The translations under genes were made by a program, and so were the position numbers. A model generated the notes under the pieces. The model had not been told where the DNA came from and did not search any database. It saw only the letters and a list, made by a program, of their open reading frames with translations. A DNA stretch of 64,000 bases, from contig CACWZA010000004.1 in NCBI GenBank assembly GCA_902765215.1, forward strand, positions 1 through 64,000, given 5' to 3'. The stretch comes from an uncultured bacterium (lineage in GTDB: Bacteria; Cyanobacteriota; Vampirovibrionia; Gastranaerophilales; Gastranaerophilaceae). Shown here piece after piece: positions 44,811 through 54,246 of this stretch (position 1 is the first letter of the stretch; each line of letters starts with the position of its first letter).

Positions 44811-45775
44811 TGAAGATGTGGAAATTCATACTAAAACGAATCATCCAGACTATACCGCTTTTGGTTATAGTATCGTTAATAAGCTTCTTTATTATACGAT
44901 TATCGCCTGTTGATCCTTTGGCAGAGTTAAGACTTAACCCGTCTATTTCACAGGAAACCCTCCAAAAAGAAAAAGCAAGGCTTGGTCTTGATAAACCAAT
45001 AATTGTTCAGTACGGTTTATGGGCAAAATCTTTTGTTCAGGGCGATTTAGGTGTTACATCGAGCGGGGAAAAAGTTTCCGTAAAACTTGCGGAACGAATT
45101 CCTAATACCCTTGTTCTGACTTTGATTGTCATATTTATGACATGGATGGTCGGGATACCATTGGGTATTCTTGGTGCAATATATAATAAGAGTAAACTGG
45201 ACAGGATACTCACCATATTGTCGAGTGTCGGAATGGCGATACCTTCCTTCTTCTTTGCGATATTGCTTTTGATATTTGCAGTAAAATCGGGTTTGTTCCC
45301 TGTTGGCGGGTTAACAAGTTACGATTTCAGCGATATGTATTTTGGCGGCAAAATTATTGATATTTCAAAACATTTGGTTTTACCTGTAACGGTATTATTC
45401 ACATTATCTTTAGCAGGTTTGCAAAGACAGATGAGGGCAAATATGCTCGATGTTCTTGACAGCGACTATATAAAGTTCGCCCGTGCTAAAGGTTTGAGTG
45501 AAACTAAAATAATATTTAAGCACGCACTTCGTAACGCAATAAATCCTATGATTACCTTGTTGGGGTTTGAGTTTGCGGGGTTGTTGAGTGGTGCGGCGCT
45601 GACTGAATATGTGTTCCAGTACCCGGGTTTGGGCAGGTTGATACTGGAAGCCGTTATGAAGTCAGATATTAACCTTGTTATGGCATCGTTGATGATTGGT
45701 TCAATTATGCTTGTGGCAGGGAATTTACTTGCGGATATTTTATTGATTATAACTGACCCTAGGGTAAGGAGTTAG
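44810..45775 (+). CDS. oppB: Oligopeptide ABC permease (OppB-like)
   Basis: A 321-residue inner-membrane permease with six helices. The N-terminal helix is ITIQT-like (IIQTIPLLVIVSLISFFI), and the permease loop EAA motif is in FARAKGLSETKIIFKHALRNAINP. It pairs with the next gene product to form the channel. The start overlaps the stop of the binding protein gene by one base. Confidence 0.95.
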   Translation: MKMWKFILKRIIQTIPLLVIVSLISFFIIRLSPVDPLAELRLNPSISQETLQKEKARLGLDKPIIVQYGLWAKSFVQGDLGVTSSGEKVSVKLAERIPNTLVLTLIVIFMTWMVGIPLGILGAIYNKSKLDRILTILSSVGMAIPSFFFAILLLIFAVKSGLFPVGGLTSYDFSDMYFGGKIIDISKHLVLPVTVLFTLSLAGLQRQMRANMLDVLDSDYIKFARAKGLSETKIIFKHALRNAINPMITLLGFEFAGLLSGAALTEYVFQYPGLGRLILEAVMKSDINLVMASLMIGSIMLVAGNLLADILLIITDPRVRS

Positions 45776-45779
45776 AGAA

Positions 45780-46835
45780 TTGTTTAAGGAAATTTTAAAA
45801 GATAAATTTGCAGGAAAGGCACTTATTATATTAATAATAATGTATCTTTGTATTGCCTGTGCAAACTTTATTGCTCCTTATTCAAAGGATTTCTCTGACA
45901 GAAATCAGGCTTATGCTCCTCCGTCACCTGTTTATACACTCACAGAGGACGGTAAGTTGTCTTTACCTTATACATATAATTATATAAGGGTGTTTGAGCC
46001 GAAACTTTATCAGAATGTTTATCAGTTAGACAGGAGCCAAAAACATTATTTAAAACTGTTTGTCAAAGGCGAGCAGTACAAAATACTCGGACTTGTTCCG
46101 TGTTCTGTCCACCTGTTCGGAACGGATGACGGCGGACGGTTCTATCTCTTGGGAACTGATATAAACGGTCGTGATGTCTTTTCAAGACTGTTATTTGGCG
46201 GACGAATATCTTTAACAATAGGGTTCCTTGCTTTATTTATACTGTTCCCTATTGGACTTTTATATGGCGGAATATCGGGTTATTTCGGCGGCTGGGTTGA
46301 TATAATTATGATGAGGTTTGCGGAAGCGGTTATGGCTATTCCGAGTTTTTACTTGCTGATTATTCTTGCTTCGATTTTGCCTGCAAATATGACGAGTATT
46401 CAGCGGTTTACCTTGATTGTCGTAATACTTGCTCTTATCGGCTGGGCGGGGTTTGCCCGTGTCGTCAGGGGTATGGTTTTATCTATTAAAAACGAAGAAT
46501 TCGTTCAGGCAGTGGAAACTATAGGGGCTTCAAAAATGAGGGTTATTATCCGTCATATCCTTCCTCAGACAACGAGTTATGTTATTATTGCAATGACCTT
46601 GAGCGTACCGTCTTATATATTATCAGAATCAGGGCTCAGCTTTTTAGGTCTTGGTATTCAGCAGCCTGATGCGAGCTGGGGTAATATGTTAAAAGAGGCG
46701 CAGGAATATATTAATATATTATACAGACCTTGGCTCTTAACTCCGGGGGCACTGATATTTATCGCAGTATTATGTTTTAATCTGGTTGGTGATACGGTTC
46801 GCGATATTCTTGATCCTAAAGGTAAGATGAGATAA
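45780..46835 (+). CDS. oppC: Oligopeptide ABC permease (OppC-like)
   Basis: A 351-residue permease. It starts at TTG with AAGGAG ahead. After an N-terminal helix it has an extra periplasmic segment of about 90 residues. The conserved block GTDINGRDVFSRLLFGGRISLTIG and the EAA loop VQAVETIGASKMRVIIRHILPQ follow. It pairs with the OppB-like protein. The ATPase genes (oppD/oppF) are absent here, since the operon ends at the chromate-transporter genes on the opposite strand; they must be elsewhere or shared. Confidence 0.95.
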   Translation: MFKEILKDKFAGKALIILIIMYLCIACANFIAPYSKDFSDRNQAYAPPSPVYTLTEDGKLSLPYTYNYIRVFEPKLYQNVYQLDRSQKHYLKLFVKGEQYKILGLVPCSVHLFGTDDGGRFYLLGTDINGRDVFSRLLFGGRISLTIGFLALFILFPIGLLYGGISGYFGGWVDIIMMRFAEAVMAIPSFYLLIILASILPANMTSIQRFTLIVVILALIGWAGFARVVRGMVLSIKNEEFVQAVETIGASKMRVIIRHILPQTTSYVIIAMTLSVPSYILSESGLSFLGLGIQQPDASWGNMLKEAQEYINILYRPWLLTPGALIFIAVLCFNLVGDTVRDILDPKGKMR

Positions 46836-47393
46836 TTAAAATATCAGTCCTGTTTTTACAAGTATTATCCCAATTACAGATGTGAATGATATGTACCATA
46901 GCGGGTCTTTTGGTTTTAACAGGCTTACTGTAAGGAGTACCGTAAACAAGATTCCCCCTATTAGTATATTTTGGTTTGTCAGAATGTTTTGATGAAACAG
47001 TTTTATGGCAACATATGTCAGAAGTGCGCAACTTGTCGGTTTTAGTGCCCAGAGTGCTGACTGAACATAGAAATTGTCACTAAACTCTTTTAGCAGTTTT
47101 GATACGGCAATTCCTAATATAAGGGCAGGCAGTATTTCTGATGTTGTTGCAATGAGTGCTGTCAAAACTCCACCTGCTTTCATCCCCGCATAAGTTGCGA
47201 CATTTATTCCCACAGGGCCCGGGGTTATAGTGGCAACTGCAATCATTTGGGTAAGTTCCTGCGGGGTGTACCAGCTGTAGTTTTGGCTGATATCATAAAG
47301 GAACGGCAATGTTCCATAGCCCCCTCCAAACGAGAACAGACCTATCTGAAAGAATTCTTTTACTATGTGAGTAAGTGTCCAAAAGGTTAGCAT
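46836..47393 (-). CDS. Chromate transporter half, subunit 2
   Basis: A 185-residue member of the CHR family, one half of a split ChrA. The signature GLFSFGGGYGTLPFLYDI and TITPGPVGINVATYAG are conserved, with six or so membrane helices. Split ChrA pairs probably act as a heterodimer to export chromate or related anions; family members vary in substrate. The ATG overlaps the end of the upstream half by seven bases. The gene runs convergent with oppC. Confidence 0.85.
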   Translation of the reverse strand: MLTFWTLTHIVKEFFQIGLFSFGGGYGTLPFLYDISQNYSWYTPQELTQMIAVATITPGPVGINVATYAGMKAGGVLTALIATTSEILPALILGIAVSKLLKEFSDNFYVQSALWALKPTSCALLTYVAIKLFHQNILTNQNILIGGILFTVLLTVSLLKPKDPLWYISFTSVIGIILVKTGLIF

Positions 47394-47941
47394 TTGCCCT
47401 TACTCCTTTCTGTGAGCTTCCATAGGATTCCTGTCAGGATAGAACTTATAATAATATATGCAGGTGAGATGTTTGTAGCCAGCATAATTCCAAGTGCGAT
47501 AAAAAACAGAATTAAACTGCCTTTATCTTTGATTGCTTTTCCCCACATTTCGCGGATTGCAGATATTATGAGTATAACAACGGCGATTTCTATCCCCCAA
47601 AAAGCACCTTCAACATATCGGTTAGATGTGTAGTTTGCTATGATTGATGCAAGCATTACAATCGCCCAGAAGGCAAAGAAGGTTATTCCGCAGACACCTG
47701 CAATTGCTCCTCGTTTCCCTCTAAGTTTGTAACCAACTATAATTGATATATTAATTGCAATCAGTCCGGGGAGTGACTGGCTTACTGCGTAATAATCTGC
47801 AAGTTCTTCGTCTGTAATCCATTTGCGTTTTTCGACAAGTTCGGTTTGCAGGATAGGAAGTATAATATATCCTCCGCCAAGCAGTATAAGTCCCGAATAA
47901 AGGAACGCTAGAAATATATCAGATATCGATATTTTTTTCAT
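47387..47941 (-). CDS. Chromate transporter half, subunit 1
   Basis: A 184-residue CHR-family protein with GGGYIILPILQTELVEKRKWI and SLPGLIAINISIIVGYKLRGKRGA. It is the first gene of the split pair. I use ATG 47941; a GTG at 47986 would extend it by 15 residues and has no clear ribosome binding site in place. A highly structured leader (48002-48115, minus strand) lies just upstream and may regulate it. Confidence 0.8.
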   Translation of the reverse strand: MKKISISDIFLAFLYSGLILLGGGYIILPILQTELVEKRKWITDEELADYYAVSQSLPGLIAINISIIVGYKLRGKRGAIAGVCGITFFAFWAIVMLASIIANYTSNRYVEGAFWGIEIAVVILIISAIREMWGKAIKDKGSLILFFIALGIMLATNISPAYIIISSILTGILWKLTERSKGKC

Positions 47942-48001
47942 ATCTATATTATGGCATAAAGTTGGGATAAAAATAAAACTCCTCACGAATGCGATTTTGT
48001 T

Positions 48002-48115
48002 ACCTGCTGAAACTCAACAGGTGGGTGATCGCCTTGGTGCATCCGTTTCCCACTGGCAATTACTTTGTAATTGGTGGGTCTACTTCAAACGACCGCTGAG
48101 TCGGATCTCCCGTTT
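48002..48115 (-). ncRNA. Structured leader RNA of unknown class
   Basis: Read on the minus strand, three stems form. AAACG/CGTTT encloses a small hairpin (48115-48087). CCCAC-CAATTAC/GTAATTG-CCA-GTGGG lies at 48078-48049. ACCTGTTGA/TCAGCAGGT closes at 48022-48002, with a G-U pair that would be a C-A mismatch on the plus strand. The minus strand is therefore the likely RNA. It lies just before the chromate-transporter pair. It fits no riboswitch I can name; 6S RNA is another possibility. Confidence 0.45.
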
Positions 48116-48209
48116 ATTAAAAATGTAGGAACAAAATTAACATCCGTGTGGAGTAATGACATTATTGCATATTTTTCTGATATTGGCAAGACCATGTGTG
48201 TACATGAAG

Positions 48210-48230
48210 AACCCTTATTTTATAGGGGTT
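48210..48230. terminator. Hairpin in the 47942-48366 gap
   Basis: AACCCTTAT/ATAGGGGTT, nine pairs with one G-T, loop TTT, followed by a short T run. The remainder of the 47942-48366 gap, apart from the leader RNA, shows no gene I can support. Confidence 0.45.
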
Positions 48231-48366
48231 TTGGGGTTGCTTGTAACGAATTGTAAACATGTTGGAAAGATTATTAAAGTTTTGAATGAACCTGCCGTCA
48301 TGCATGGGGTAATGGAAATTTAATACAGATTAGGGATATCTGTATATAGGAAAGATAGGAGTTACT

Positions 48367-49407
48367 ATGGGTTTAGCATCATCACAAGCGAGACTTCTGA
48401 ATTTAACCGCAAGAATGCACCAGATTGAATACGGTGCTGCGCGATTAGAGGCAATGAAGCTCCAAATGGCAAATGAATCCAAACAAGTTTACAACGAGTA
48501 TTTGGATGCATTAGAAAAGACAAAGATTCAGGTGAAATCTTTGAACACAGACGGTTCAGTTACTTATGTTGATATCATCAACTACGAAGAGGGCTTCCTC
48601 GGAGCAGGTTATGCAATCAACTTTAACGGAACAGTATATGACAATTCACCGGCATATACATTGAAGAATAACAAATCAATTTATGTATCAAAAACCCCGA
48701 TTGTGGTTGAAGCAGAGGATTTGGGATCTGACTATGTACCGGCACCTGCAACAGACGGCGATGATTCAGGTGACGACACAACAGGTACAACAGGTACAAC
48801 AGGTACAACCGAGCCTCCGGTTTATGTAAAACCGAAATATCCAAATGCACAATATCCAAGCTTTAAACCTGAAAAACCGGGTAATTATTATCAATCATTA
48901 TCTTCTGATGCATATTTCTTAGAAGATGAAGTAGATATTCCTGCAGCACCTGCAGCAGGCGAAGAAGCTGAAGAAGTTGAAGAAATTGTATTAGACTTTG
49001 CAAGATTATGCAAAGATGCATTCGGTGCAGAAAAACCTCCTGTTGGTAAGGATGTTGAAACAGTTATTACTAACTTGATTAACTCAGGTATGGTAACTAT
49101 TGTCCAGGGTGACAAGTTAATCGGTGGCGGCTGGACATTCAGACACGAAGTAGACATTGATTACGCTGATTTCGAATCAAGTGTAGCAACAAATACAGGT
49201 CTTCAGGAAGTTACTGATGAAATCTTCTTGAAAAAAGCAGAAGCTAAGTATGAAGCAGATATGAAACGTATTGATATGAAAGACAGAAAATACGACCATG
49301 ACTTAGCAGCACTTGAAGCAGAAAGAAATGCTATCAAGCAAGAAATGGAAACCTTGAAGACTGTATCTAAAGACAACGTTGAAAGAACATTCAAGTTGTT
49401 CTCATAG
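48367..49407 (+). CDS. Lineage-specific coiled-coil protein
   Basis: A 346-residue protein that starts GLASSQARLLNLTARMHQIEY. The N-terminal helix (to about residue 60) and the C-terminal helix (about 285-346, AEAKYEADMKRIDMKDRKYDHDLAALEAER) frame a middle with a short TTGTTGTT repeat and two Pro-rich linkers. No signal peptide and no enzyme motif. The layout resembles filament or scaffold proteins, but I do not recognise the family. AGGAG precedes the ATG and the gene is monocistronic. Confidence 0.75.
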   Translation: MGLASSQARLLNLTARMHQIEYGAARLEAMKLQMANESKQVYNEYLDALEKTKIQVKSLNTDGSVTYVDIINYEEGFLGAGYAINFNGTVYDNSPAYTLKNNKSIYVSKTPIVVEAEDLGSDYVPAPATDGDDSGDDTTGTTGTTGTTEPPVYVKPKYPNAQYPSFKPEKPGNYYQSLSSDAYFLEDEVDIPAAPAAGEEAEEVEEIVLDFARLCKDAFGAEKPPVGKDVETVITNLINSGMVTIVQGDKLIGGGWTFRHEVDIDYADFESSVATNTGLQEVTDEIFLKKAEAKYEADMKRIDMKDRKYDHDLAALEAERNAIKQEMETLKTVSKDNVERTFKLFS

Positions 49408-49657
49408 GACTGGGTATATAACGGTTCCAATTTAAAAGTAAAGTTAAGTAAGTTAAAACAAATTCAAAAAATACAATTACCAAAAACGACGAAAGTCAAA
49501 ACTCGGAAGAGGGGGGCTTATGCTCCCCTGCCCCGAGAAAAAAAGAAAGGACAAATTTGGATAAAATCGGGTTTAAGTTATAACCTGATATCCGCAAAAC
49601 AAATTTCCTATAAATTTCCTAAATTTCCTATAATTCCTTTTCTTATTCCTAATAAGT

Positions 49658-49687
49658 GCCACCTGTTAAAGCAAGTGGCTTTTTTTT
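49658..49687 (+). terminator. Terminator before the MFS gene
   Basis: GCCAC/GTGGC stem with a 12-base loop and a T run (49681-49687). It lies in the 49408-49756 gap, which also holds AT-rich near-repeats of AATTTCCTA (about 49601-49640) and no gene. Confidence 0.6.
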
Positions 49688-49711
49688 GGGGTAAATGTAT
49701 TTATTTACCCC
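49688..49711. repeat. Solo GGGGTAAAT palindrome
   Basis: GGGGTAAAT and its inverse ATTTACCCC are separated by six bases, directly after the T run of the terminator. The same nonamer ends the 26066-26172 element, so this may be a minimal or deleted copy. Confidence 0.55.
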
Positions 49712-49756
49712 TAATCAATAATTTATCCGTGATATAATTCTATAAAGAGGAAATTT

Positions 49757-51346
49757 ATGAGTGAAGAAACTTTGGAAATAAAAGAAAACTGGAAACCAAA
49801 AGGTAATCCTTGGCTGATTTCAGCCCCTTTAATGCTTGCAATGTTTATGTTTGTACTTGATGAAACAATTTCAAATGTTGCGCTGCCTTTTATGGCGGGG
49901 ACTTTTTCAGTTGCTCATAATGAATCAACATGGGTACTGACAAGTTACCTGATTGCGAGTGGTCTGATTATTCCGTCTGTTGATTTTTTGTGTAAGAGAT
50001 TCGGGCGAATAAATTATTATATGTTCAGTCTTGCTTTGTTTACCCTGTCATCTGTATTGTGCGGGTTATCTCAAACCTTGCCTCAAATAATTATAGCAAG
50101 GTTTTTGCAGGGTATTGGCGGCGGTGCGTTGCTTCCGTTATCTCAGTCAATAATGCTTGAGAGTTTTCCTAAGGAAGAACGCGGCAGAGCGATGGCATTG
50201 TTTGGTTTTGGTATAGTTATGGGACCAATATTGGGCCCTGTTGTCGGCGGGTGGATTACCGATAACTGGTCGTGGCCGTTTATTTATTTTGTAAACCTGC
50301 CGTTTGGTTTGTTTGCATTGTTTATATCAAAACTGTTTTTGGAAGAATCTCCTTATGGAAGAAAAATTGAGGGTATTAAACTTGATTCGTGGGGTTTCAC
50401 TTTCCTGGTGTTCTGGATAGTAACCTTACAGGTCGTACTGGATAAAGGTAATGATGCCGATTGGTTTGGTTCTGCATGGATATGCTGGATGACTGCGGTT
50501 TCTGTTATATCGTGTATTGCATTTTTTATATCTCAGATAAAGAATAAAAATAATCCGCTCGTAGATTTATCAATAATGAGGGATAAAAACTTCTTATTCG
50601 GTACGATAATTCAGGTCGTATTGATGGCAGTTCTGCTTGCATCGGCAGCGATATTACCGTCAATGCTCCAGCGACTAATGGGATATACATCGTTCCTGAG
50701 CGGTTTATCAATGATGCCTCGTGGTGCGGGGTGTATGACGGGGATTATAGCATCTGCACTGCTTGCAAATAAGCTAAGCGAACGTACAATGGTTATGGTC
50801 GGGCTCTTTATTATCGGGTGCGGCGGTCTGTTATTCGGACAGTTGAATCTGCAAATTGCCCTTGTTGATATTGCACTTCCAAATTACCTGTTTGGGGTTG
50901 GACTGACCTTTGCGATGGTTCCGATTATTAACCTTTCAATGATAACCCTGACTAATGCACAATTGACAAATGCAGCAGGGGTACAAAATATGCTTAAGAA
51001 CATTGGCGGTGCCGTCGGTACTTCACTTGTTACTACTTTAATATCAAGATTCTCTCAAAAGCACCAGTTTATGATGGTGGGATATCTGCGAGATACAAAT
51101 CAGGCGTTTGTAGACAGGGTTAGTGCTTACGCTCACAGTCTGCAGCCTGTGACAGTTGATCCTGCTTCAGCAAACTATATGGCACAGGGTTTGTTATACA
51201 AACAATTACAGTTGCAATCGGCTCTGTGGGCATATATTGATACCTTCAGAATTTTTGCTGTTGCATCATTTATAATAATACCATTATTGCTTTTAATGAA
51301 ATCAGTTCGCTCACTCAAAAAAGACGGTCTTATAGAAGACGGCTAG
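49757..51346 (+). CDS. MFS drug efflux transporter (DHA2 type)
   Basis: A 529-residue, 14-helix major facilitator of the EmrB/QacA (DHA2) group. The first helix region LDETISNVALPFMAGTF and LQGIGGGALLPLSQS are typical (motif C-like GPILGPVVGGW follows). These transporters export hydrophobic drugs or lipids with proton antiport. No EmrA or TolC partner is adjacent, so it may act alone in the inner membrane. The substrate is not predictable from sequence. Confidence 0.92.
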   Translation: MSEETLEIKENWKPKGNPWLISAPLMLAMFMFVLDETISNVALPFMAGTFSVAHNESTWVLTSYLIASGLIIPSVDFLCKRFGRINYYMFSLALFTLSSVLCGLSQTLPQIIIARFLQGIGGGALLPLSQSIMLESFPKEERGRAMALFGFGIVMGPILGPVVGGWITDNWSWPFIYFVNLPFGLFALFISKLFLEESPYGRKIEGIKLDSWGFTFLVFWIVTLQVVLDKGNDADWFGSAWICWMTAVSVISCIAFFISQIKNKNNPLVDLSIMRDKNFLFGTIIQVVLMAVLLASAAILPSMLQRLMGYTSFLSGLSMMPRGAGCMTGIIASALLANKLSERTMVMVGLFIIGCGGLLFGQLNLQIALVDIALPNYLFGVGLTFAMVPIINLSMITLTNAQLTNAAGVQNMLKNIGGAVGTSLVTTLISRFSQKHQFMMVGYLRDTNQAFVDRVSAYAHSLQPVTVDPASANYMAQGLLYKQLQLQSALWAYIDTFRIFAVASFIIIPLLLLMKSVRSLKKDGLIEDG

Positions 51347-51355
51347 AGGTGAGTT

Positions 51356-52018
51356 TTAGGCATTTGTATCTACATTTTTACCGACTACGGTTTCTGCTAT
51401 TGCAAGATTTTGTTCTGCCTGCAGTTCAAGTTTTGATGCATCTGCAAATTGTCTGCCGTAGAAAGATACATCGAATTGTGCGCCGTTGTTATCAAGTCTG
51501 CTTTTACTGTATTCGTGCTGAGCTACATCAAGAAGGTCCTGTTTTTCAGTAAATGCAGGCATAAGTTTTGTCAGTTTGAAGGAAGCATTTGTAAGTTTTG
51601 TCATGAAGTCACTTCTTACGTTATCGCCTGCAGTGCTTGCTGCTTTATTAGCAATTTCGTTTGCTTCATCTTCTGTTTTGCCTTCTCTTAATGCCTGAGC
51701 TCTTGCCTCTTTTCTTGCATTATCCTGTGCAACTCTTATGGCAAAATTCATTTCTTTTATTAAATCTTCTTGTTTTGTTTCAAGTCCGACTTTGTTATTG
51801 AAAAATACTCCAAAGGTATTTTTTGCAGTCAGGAGGTTACTCCAGTTTGTCTGCATATTTTTCCATGTTGTATTCCAAACGGTTTTAGCCCCTTCCCATT
51901 TTCCTTTGGCAAGCAGGGTTTCTGCACCTCTTTGTTCAACCATTTTTTTCCAATCATCAAGATTGGTTTGTTGAGTTGATGGTGTTGATGATATACCTTT
52001 TGTTCCGTCGGCTACCAT
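51356..52018 (-). CDS. Hypothetical helical protein
   Basis: A 220-residue soluble helical protein with no recognised domain. Ala-, Lys- and Gln-rich helices span the length (TLLAKGKWEGAKTVWNTTWKNMQ, AIRVAQDNARKEARAQALREGKTEDEANEIANKAA). No signal peptide. The stop lies ten bases from the end of the MFS gene on the other strand. It may be a lineage-specific cell-structure protein; the sequence gives no further clue. Confidence 0.7.
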   Translation of the reverse strand: MVADGTKGISSTPSTQQTNLDDWKKMVEQRGAETLLAKGKWEGAKTVWNTTWKNMQTNWSNLLTAKNTFGVFFNNKVGLETKQEDLIKEMNFAIRVAQDNARKEARAQALREGKTEDEANEIANKAASTAGDNVRSDFMTKLTNASFKLTKLMPAFTEKQDLLDVAQHEYSKSRLDNNGAQFDVSFYGRQFADASKLELQAEQNLAIAETVVGKNVDTNA

Positions 52019-52196
52019 AGTAAAATCCTTTTCCTAATATCCTTTGTATATATAAAGGATATAATTGCTGAAAAATTGCCTTTTGTGTAAAGTTATGTAA
52101 CAAAAATTGCAAAAAATAATTTATAAAGGCAAAATTTAAAAGTAGGTAGTGTTTATATAAATGTGTGTAATTAAATTTATTTTTTTGGAGGTTCGT

Positions 52197-52628
52197 ATGA
52201 TAAACAATGTTTCTTTCGGTCAAAAAATGGGTATTTATGACAGACCAAATGTAGATGCTCCTCAGGCATATCAAAGACCACAGGCAGCACCTCAACAACC
52301 TGAAGTTGCTCCTAAGAAAAAACATACCGCAGCAAAAGTTATAGGCGGTTTGGCAGTAGTGGCTGCAGTAGTTGCAGGCTTGGCTTACGGTGCAAAAAAA
52401 GGTAAATTTGATCCTGCTTTCGTTGCTGATTTAACAAAATCATTCAAAGACAGCAAATATGTTTCTTGGGCAAAACCTTATGCTAAATCAGTATTAAACG
52501 GAATGAAGGTTGCAGGCGATTATATTAACCAAGGTATTGCTTGGGCAGGTGACAAATGCAAACCTGTAATTGATTATTTTTCAAAGAATAAAAATGTTGC
52601 TGAAGAAATTGTAGAAGAAGCAGTTTAA
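52197..52628 (+). CDS. Hypothetical protein with one TM segment
   Basis: A 143-residue protein starting at ATG 52197 behind GGAGG. It begins MINNVSFGQKMG, then has a Pro/Gln-rich stretch (PQAYQRPQAAPQQPEVAPKKK). A hydrophobic glycine/alanine segment follows (VIGGLAVVAAVVAGLAYGAKKG, about residues 46-66), and the end is acidic. The single membrane helix suggests an anchored cytosolic or periplasmic tail. Function unknown. A terminator follows at 52674. Confidence 0.7.
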   Translation: MINNVSFGQKMGIYDRPNVDAPQAYQRPQAAPQQPEVAPKKKHTAAKVIGGLAVVAAVVAGLAYGAKKGKFDPAFVADLTKSFKDSKYVSWAKPYAKSVLNGMKVAGDYINQGIAWAGDKCKPVIDYFSKNKNVAEEIVEEAV

Positions 52629-52673
52629 CAATCAACACAATATTTAATTTAGTAAAAATACGAACCAGTTTAT

Positions 52674-52701
52674 AAAGACGGCATGTGTGTGCCGTCTTTT
52701 T
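52674..52701 (+). terminator. Terminator after the 52197 gene
   Basis: A ten-pair stem AAAGACGGCA/TGCCGTCTTT, six-base loop, and a T tail. Confidence 0.9.
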
Positions 52702-52739
52702 ATATGTTTATGTTAGAATAAATTAAGAGAGGTTATCAC

Positions 52740-54116
52740 ATGTCAATTATTATAATGTTACTTTTATTGAGTTTGCTAATTATTGTCCACGAGCTTGGGC
52801 ACTTGGCGGCGGCTTTGTCTTTTGGGATAAAAGTAGATAAGTTTGGTTTTGGGCTGCCTCTCGGACCGACTCTTTATAAGCGGGAAATCGGCGGTATTAC
52901 GATTATGGTTCACGCACTGCTTTTAGGCGGTTATGTTTCTTTTGCGGAGGATGATGCGGACTGTGATTTGCCTGAAGATTCCCCTGAAAGATTTTTAAAT
53001 AAACCAATATGGCAGAGATTGATAGTGGTTTCAGCAGGGGTTATTGCAAATGTTATATGCGCCTTTTTCCTTGTGCTGTTTTGTGCTCTTGTATGGAATT
53101 ATCTTCCATCCGGAAGTTATGATATAAATATTACTCAAATTGTTGCTCCAAAAGAGGCATCTGTTTGGAAATCAGGACTTCAGGTTGGTGACAGAATAGT
53201 ATCTGTTAACGGTACAAAAATTAAGAATACGGCGGCTTTACTTTCAACAGTTCAGTTAAGTAAGGCATACGATTCACTTGTTAATCCTGAAACAGTTAAA
53301 ACAAATCTGGCACGACTGAAGAAACTTAATCCGGGGCTTACAAAAGACGAGGTTATTCCGCCGGGGGTTGTAATAAGACTTCCTGAATTTATGTCTGAAA
53401 AACCTATTGTTCTTGAAAAAAATGTTGCACTTGGGGTAAAGCCGTATAAGGATAACCAGTATAAAATAAATTCAAATATTATAAGACTCAGAGATGAGAT
53501 TGGTGATATGCAGATTGCAAGATATTACGCATCAACAGGTCATTATACTTTGAGTGATTTGGCAGAGGCGATTTCTGATAATGTCAGACCGTTGAATTTT
53601 GTAGTTGACCGTAACGGAAAATATTTGAAATTAAAGCCGATATACCCGTCAAAATCAGGTGCTATCGGGGTTCAGTTAGAATCTAAAGAAAAACTGAAAA
53701 AGACGGAGTCTTTCATTGGTGCAGTAAGAAGCAGTTTCAGATACTTATCAGAAAATACATATCTGATGTTAGTCGGGTTGAAACAGGTGTTCACAGGGGA
53801 AGTTCCTATAGGTGATTTGCACGGTATTGTCGCTATTACAAAGGTTGGCGGTGATATCATAACCAATAACGGTATTTTTTACGGGTTGTTGTTATCGGCA
53901 ATAATATCTATGGATTTGGCGATTGTGAATTTCTTACCTATTCCGGCGCTTGACGGCGGACATGTTTTATTCCTCATTATTGAGAAAATCAGAGGCAGAC
54001 GTGTGTCAGATAAGGTTGTTGAAAGAATTGCGAATATCAGCTTCCTCCTTCTGATTGCGCTTATGGTATTTGTTATATTTAACGATATTTATGCCTTAAT
54101 TACCCAAAAATTGTAG
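52740..54116 (+). CDS. rseP: Site-2 protease RseP
   Basis: A 458-residue membrane-embedded metalloprotease. Zinc-binding HELGH is in the first helix (IIVHELGHLAAALSFGI). A periplasmic PDZ domain is in the middle (GLQVGDRIVSVNGTKI, about 138-153). The conserved NFLPIPALDGGHVLF near residues 400-414 holds the third zinc ligand. It cleaves transmembrane segments of anti-sigma factors and signal-peptide remnants. An insertion of about 100 residues in the PDZ region (EKPIVLEKN...) makes it longer than E. coli RseP, which may alter substrate entry. Confidence 0.95.
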   Translation: MSIIIMLLLLSLLIIVHELGHLAAALSFGIKVDKFGFGLPLGPTLYKREIGGITIMVHALLLGGYVSFAEDDADCDLPEDSPERFLNKPIWQRLIVVSAGVIANVICAFFLVLFCALVWNYLPSGSYDINITQIVAPKEASVWKSGLQVGDRIVSVNGTKIKNTAALLSTVQLSKAYDSLVNPETVKTNLARLKKLNPGLTKDEVIPPGVVIRLPEFMSEKPIVLEKNVALGVKPYKDNQYKINSNIIRLRDEIGDMQIARYYASTGHYTLSDLAEAISDNVRPLNFVVDRNGKYLKLKPIYPSKSGAIGVQLESKEKLKKTESFIGAVRSSFRYLSENTYLMLVGLKQVFTGEVPIGDLHGIVAITKVGGDIITNNGIFYGLLLSAIISMDLAIVNFLPIPALDGGHVLFLIIEKIRGRRVSDKVVERIANISFLLLIALMVFVIFNDIYALITQKL

Positions 54117-54176
54117 TGTGGGGTAAATACCAAAAGGGTGAATTTATTGTTACCCTATACAATAATTTACAAACAC

Positions 54177-54205
54177 TCGACAAATGGGTATGTTTGATAT
54201 AGTAT
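54177..54205 (+). promoter_or_regulatory. rplI promoter
   Basis: TCGACA (54177-54182), a 17-bp spacer and TAGTAT (54200-54205), about 40 bp upstream of the rplI start. Confidence 0.6.
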
Positions 54206-54246
54206 AGTTTACGCAGAAGATATAAATAGCAAAAGGAGAATATAAA

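Noticed and set aside
48071-48256. A 61-codon open frame over the leader RNA.
   Set aside because: It covers the stems of the structured RNA and has no ribosome binding site or coding character.
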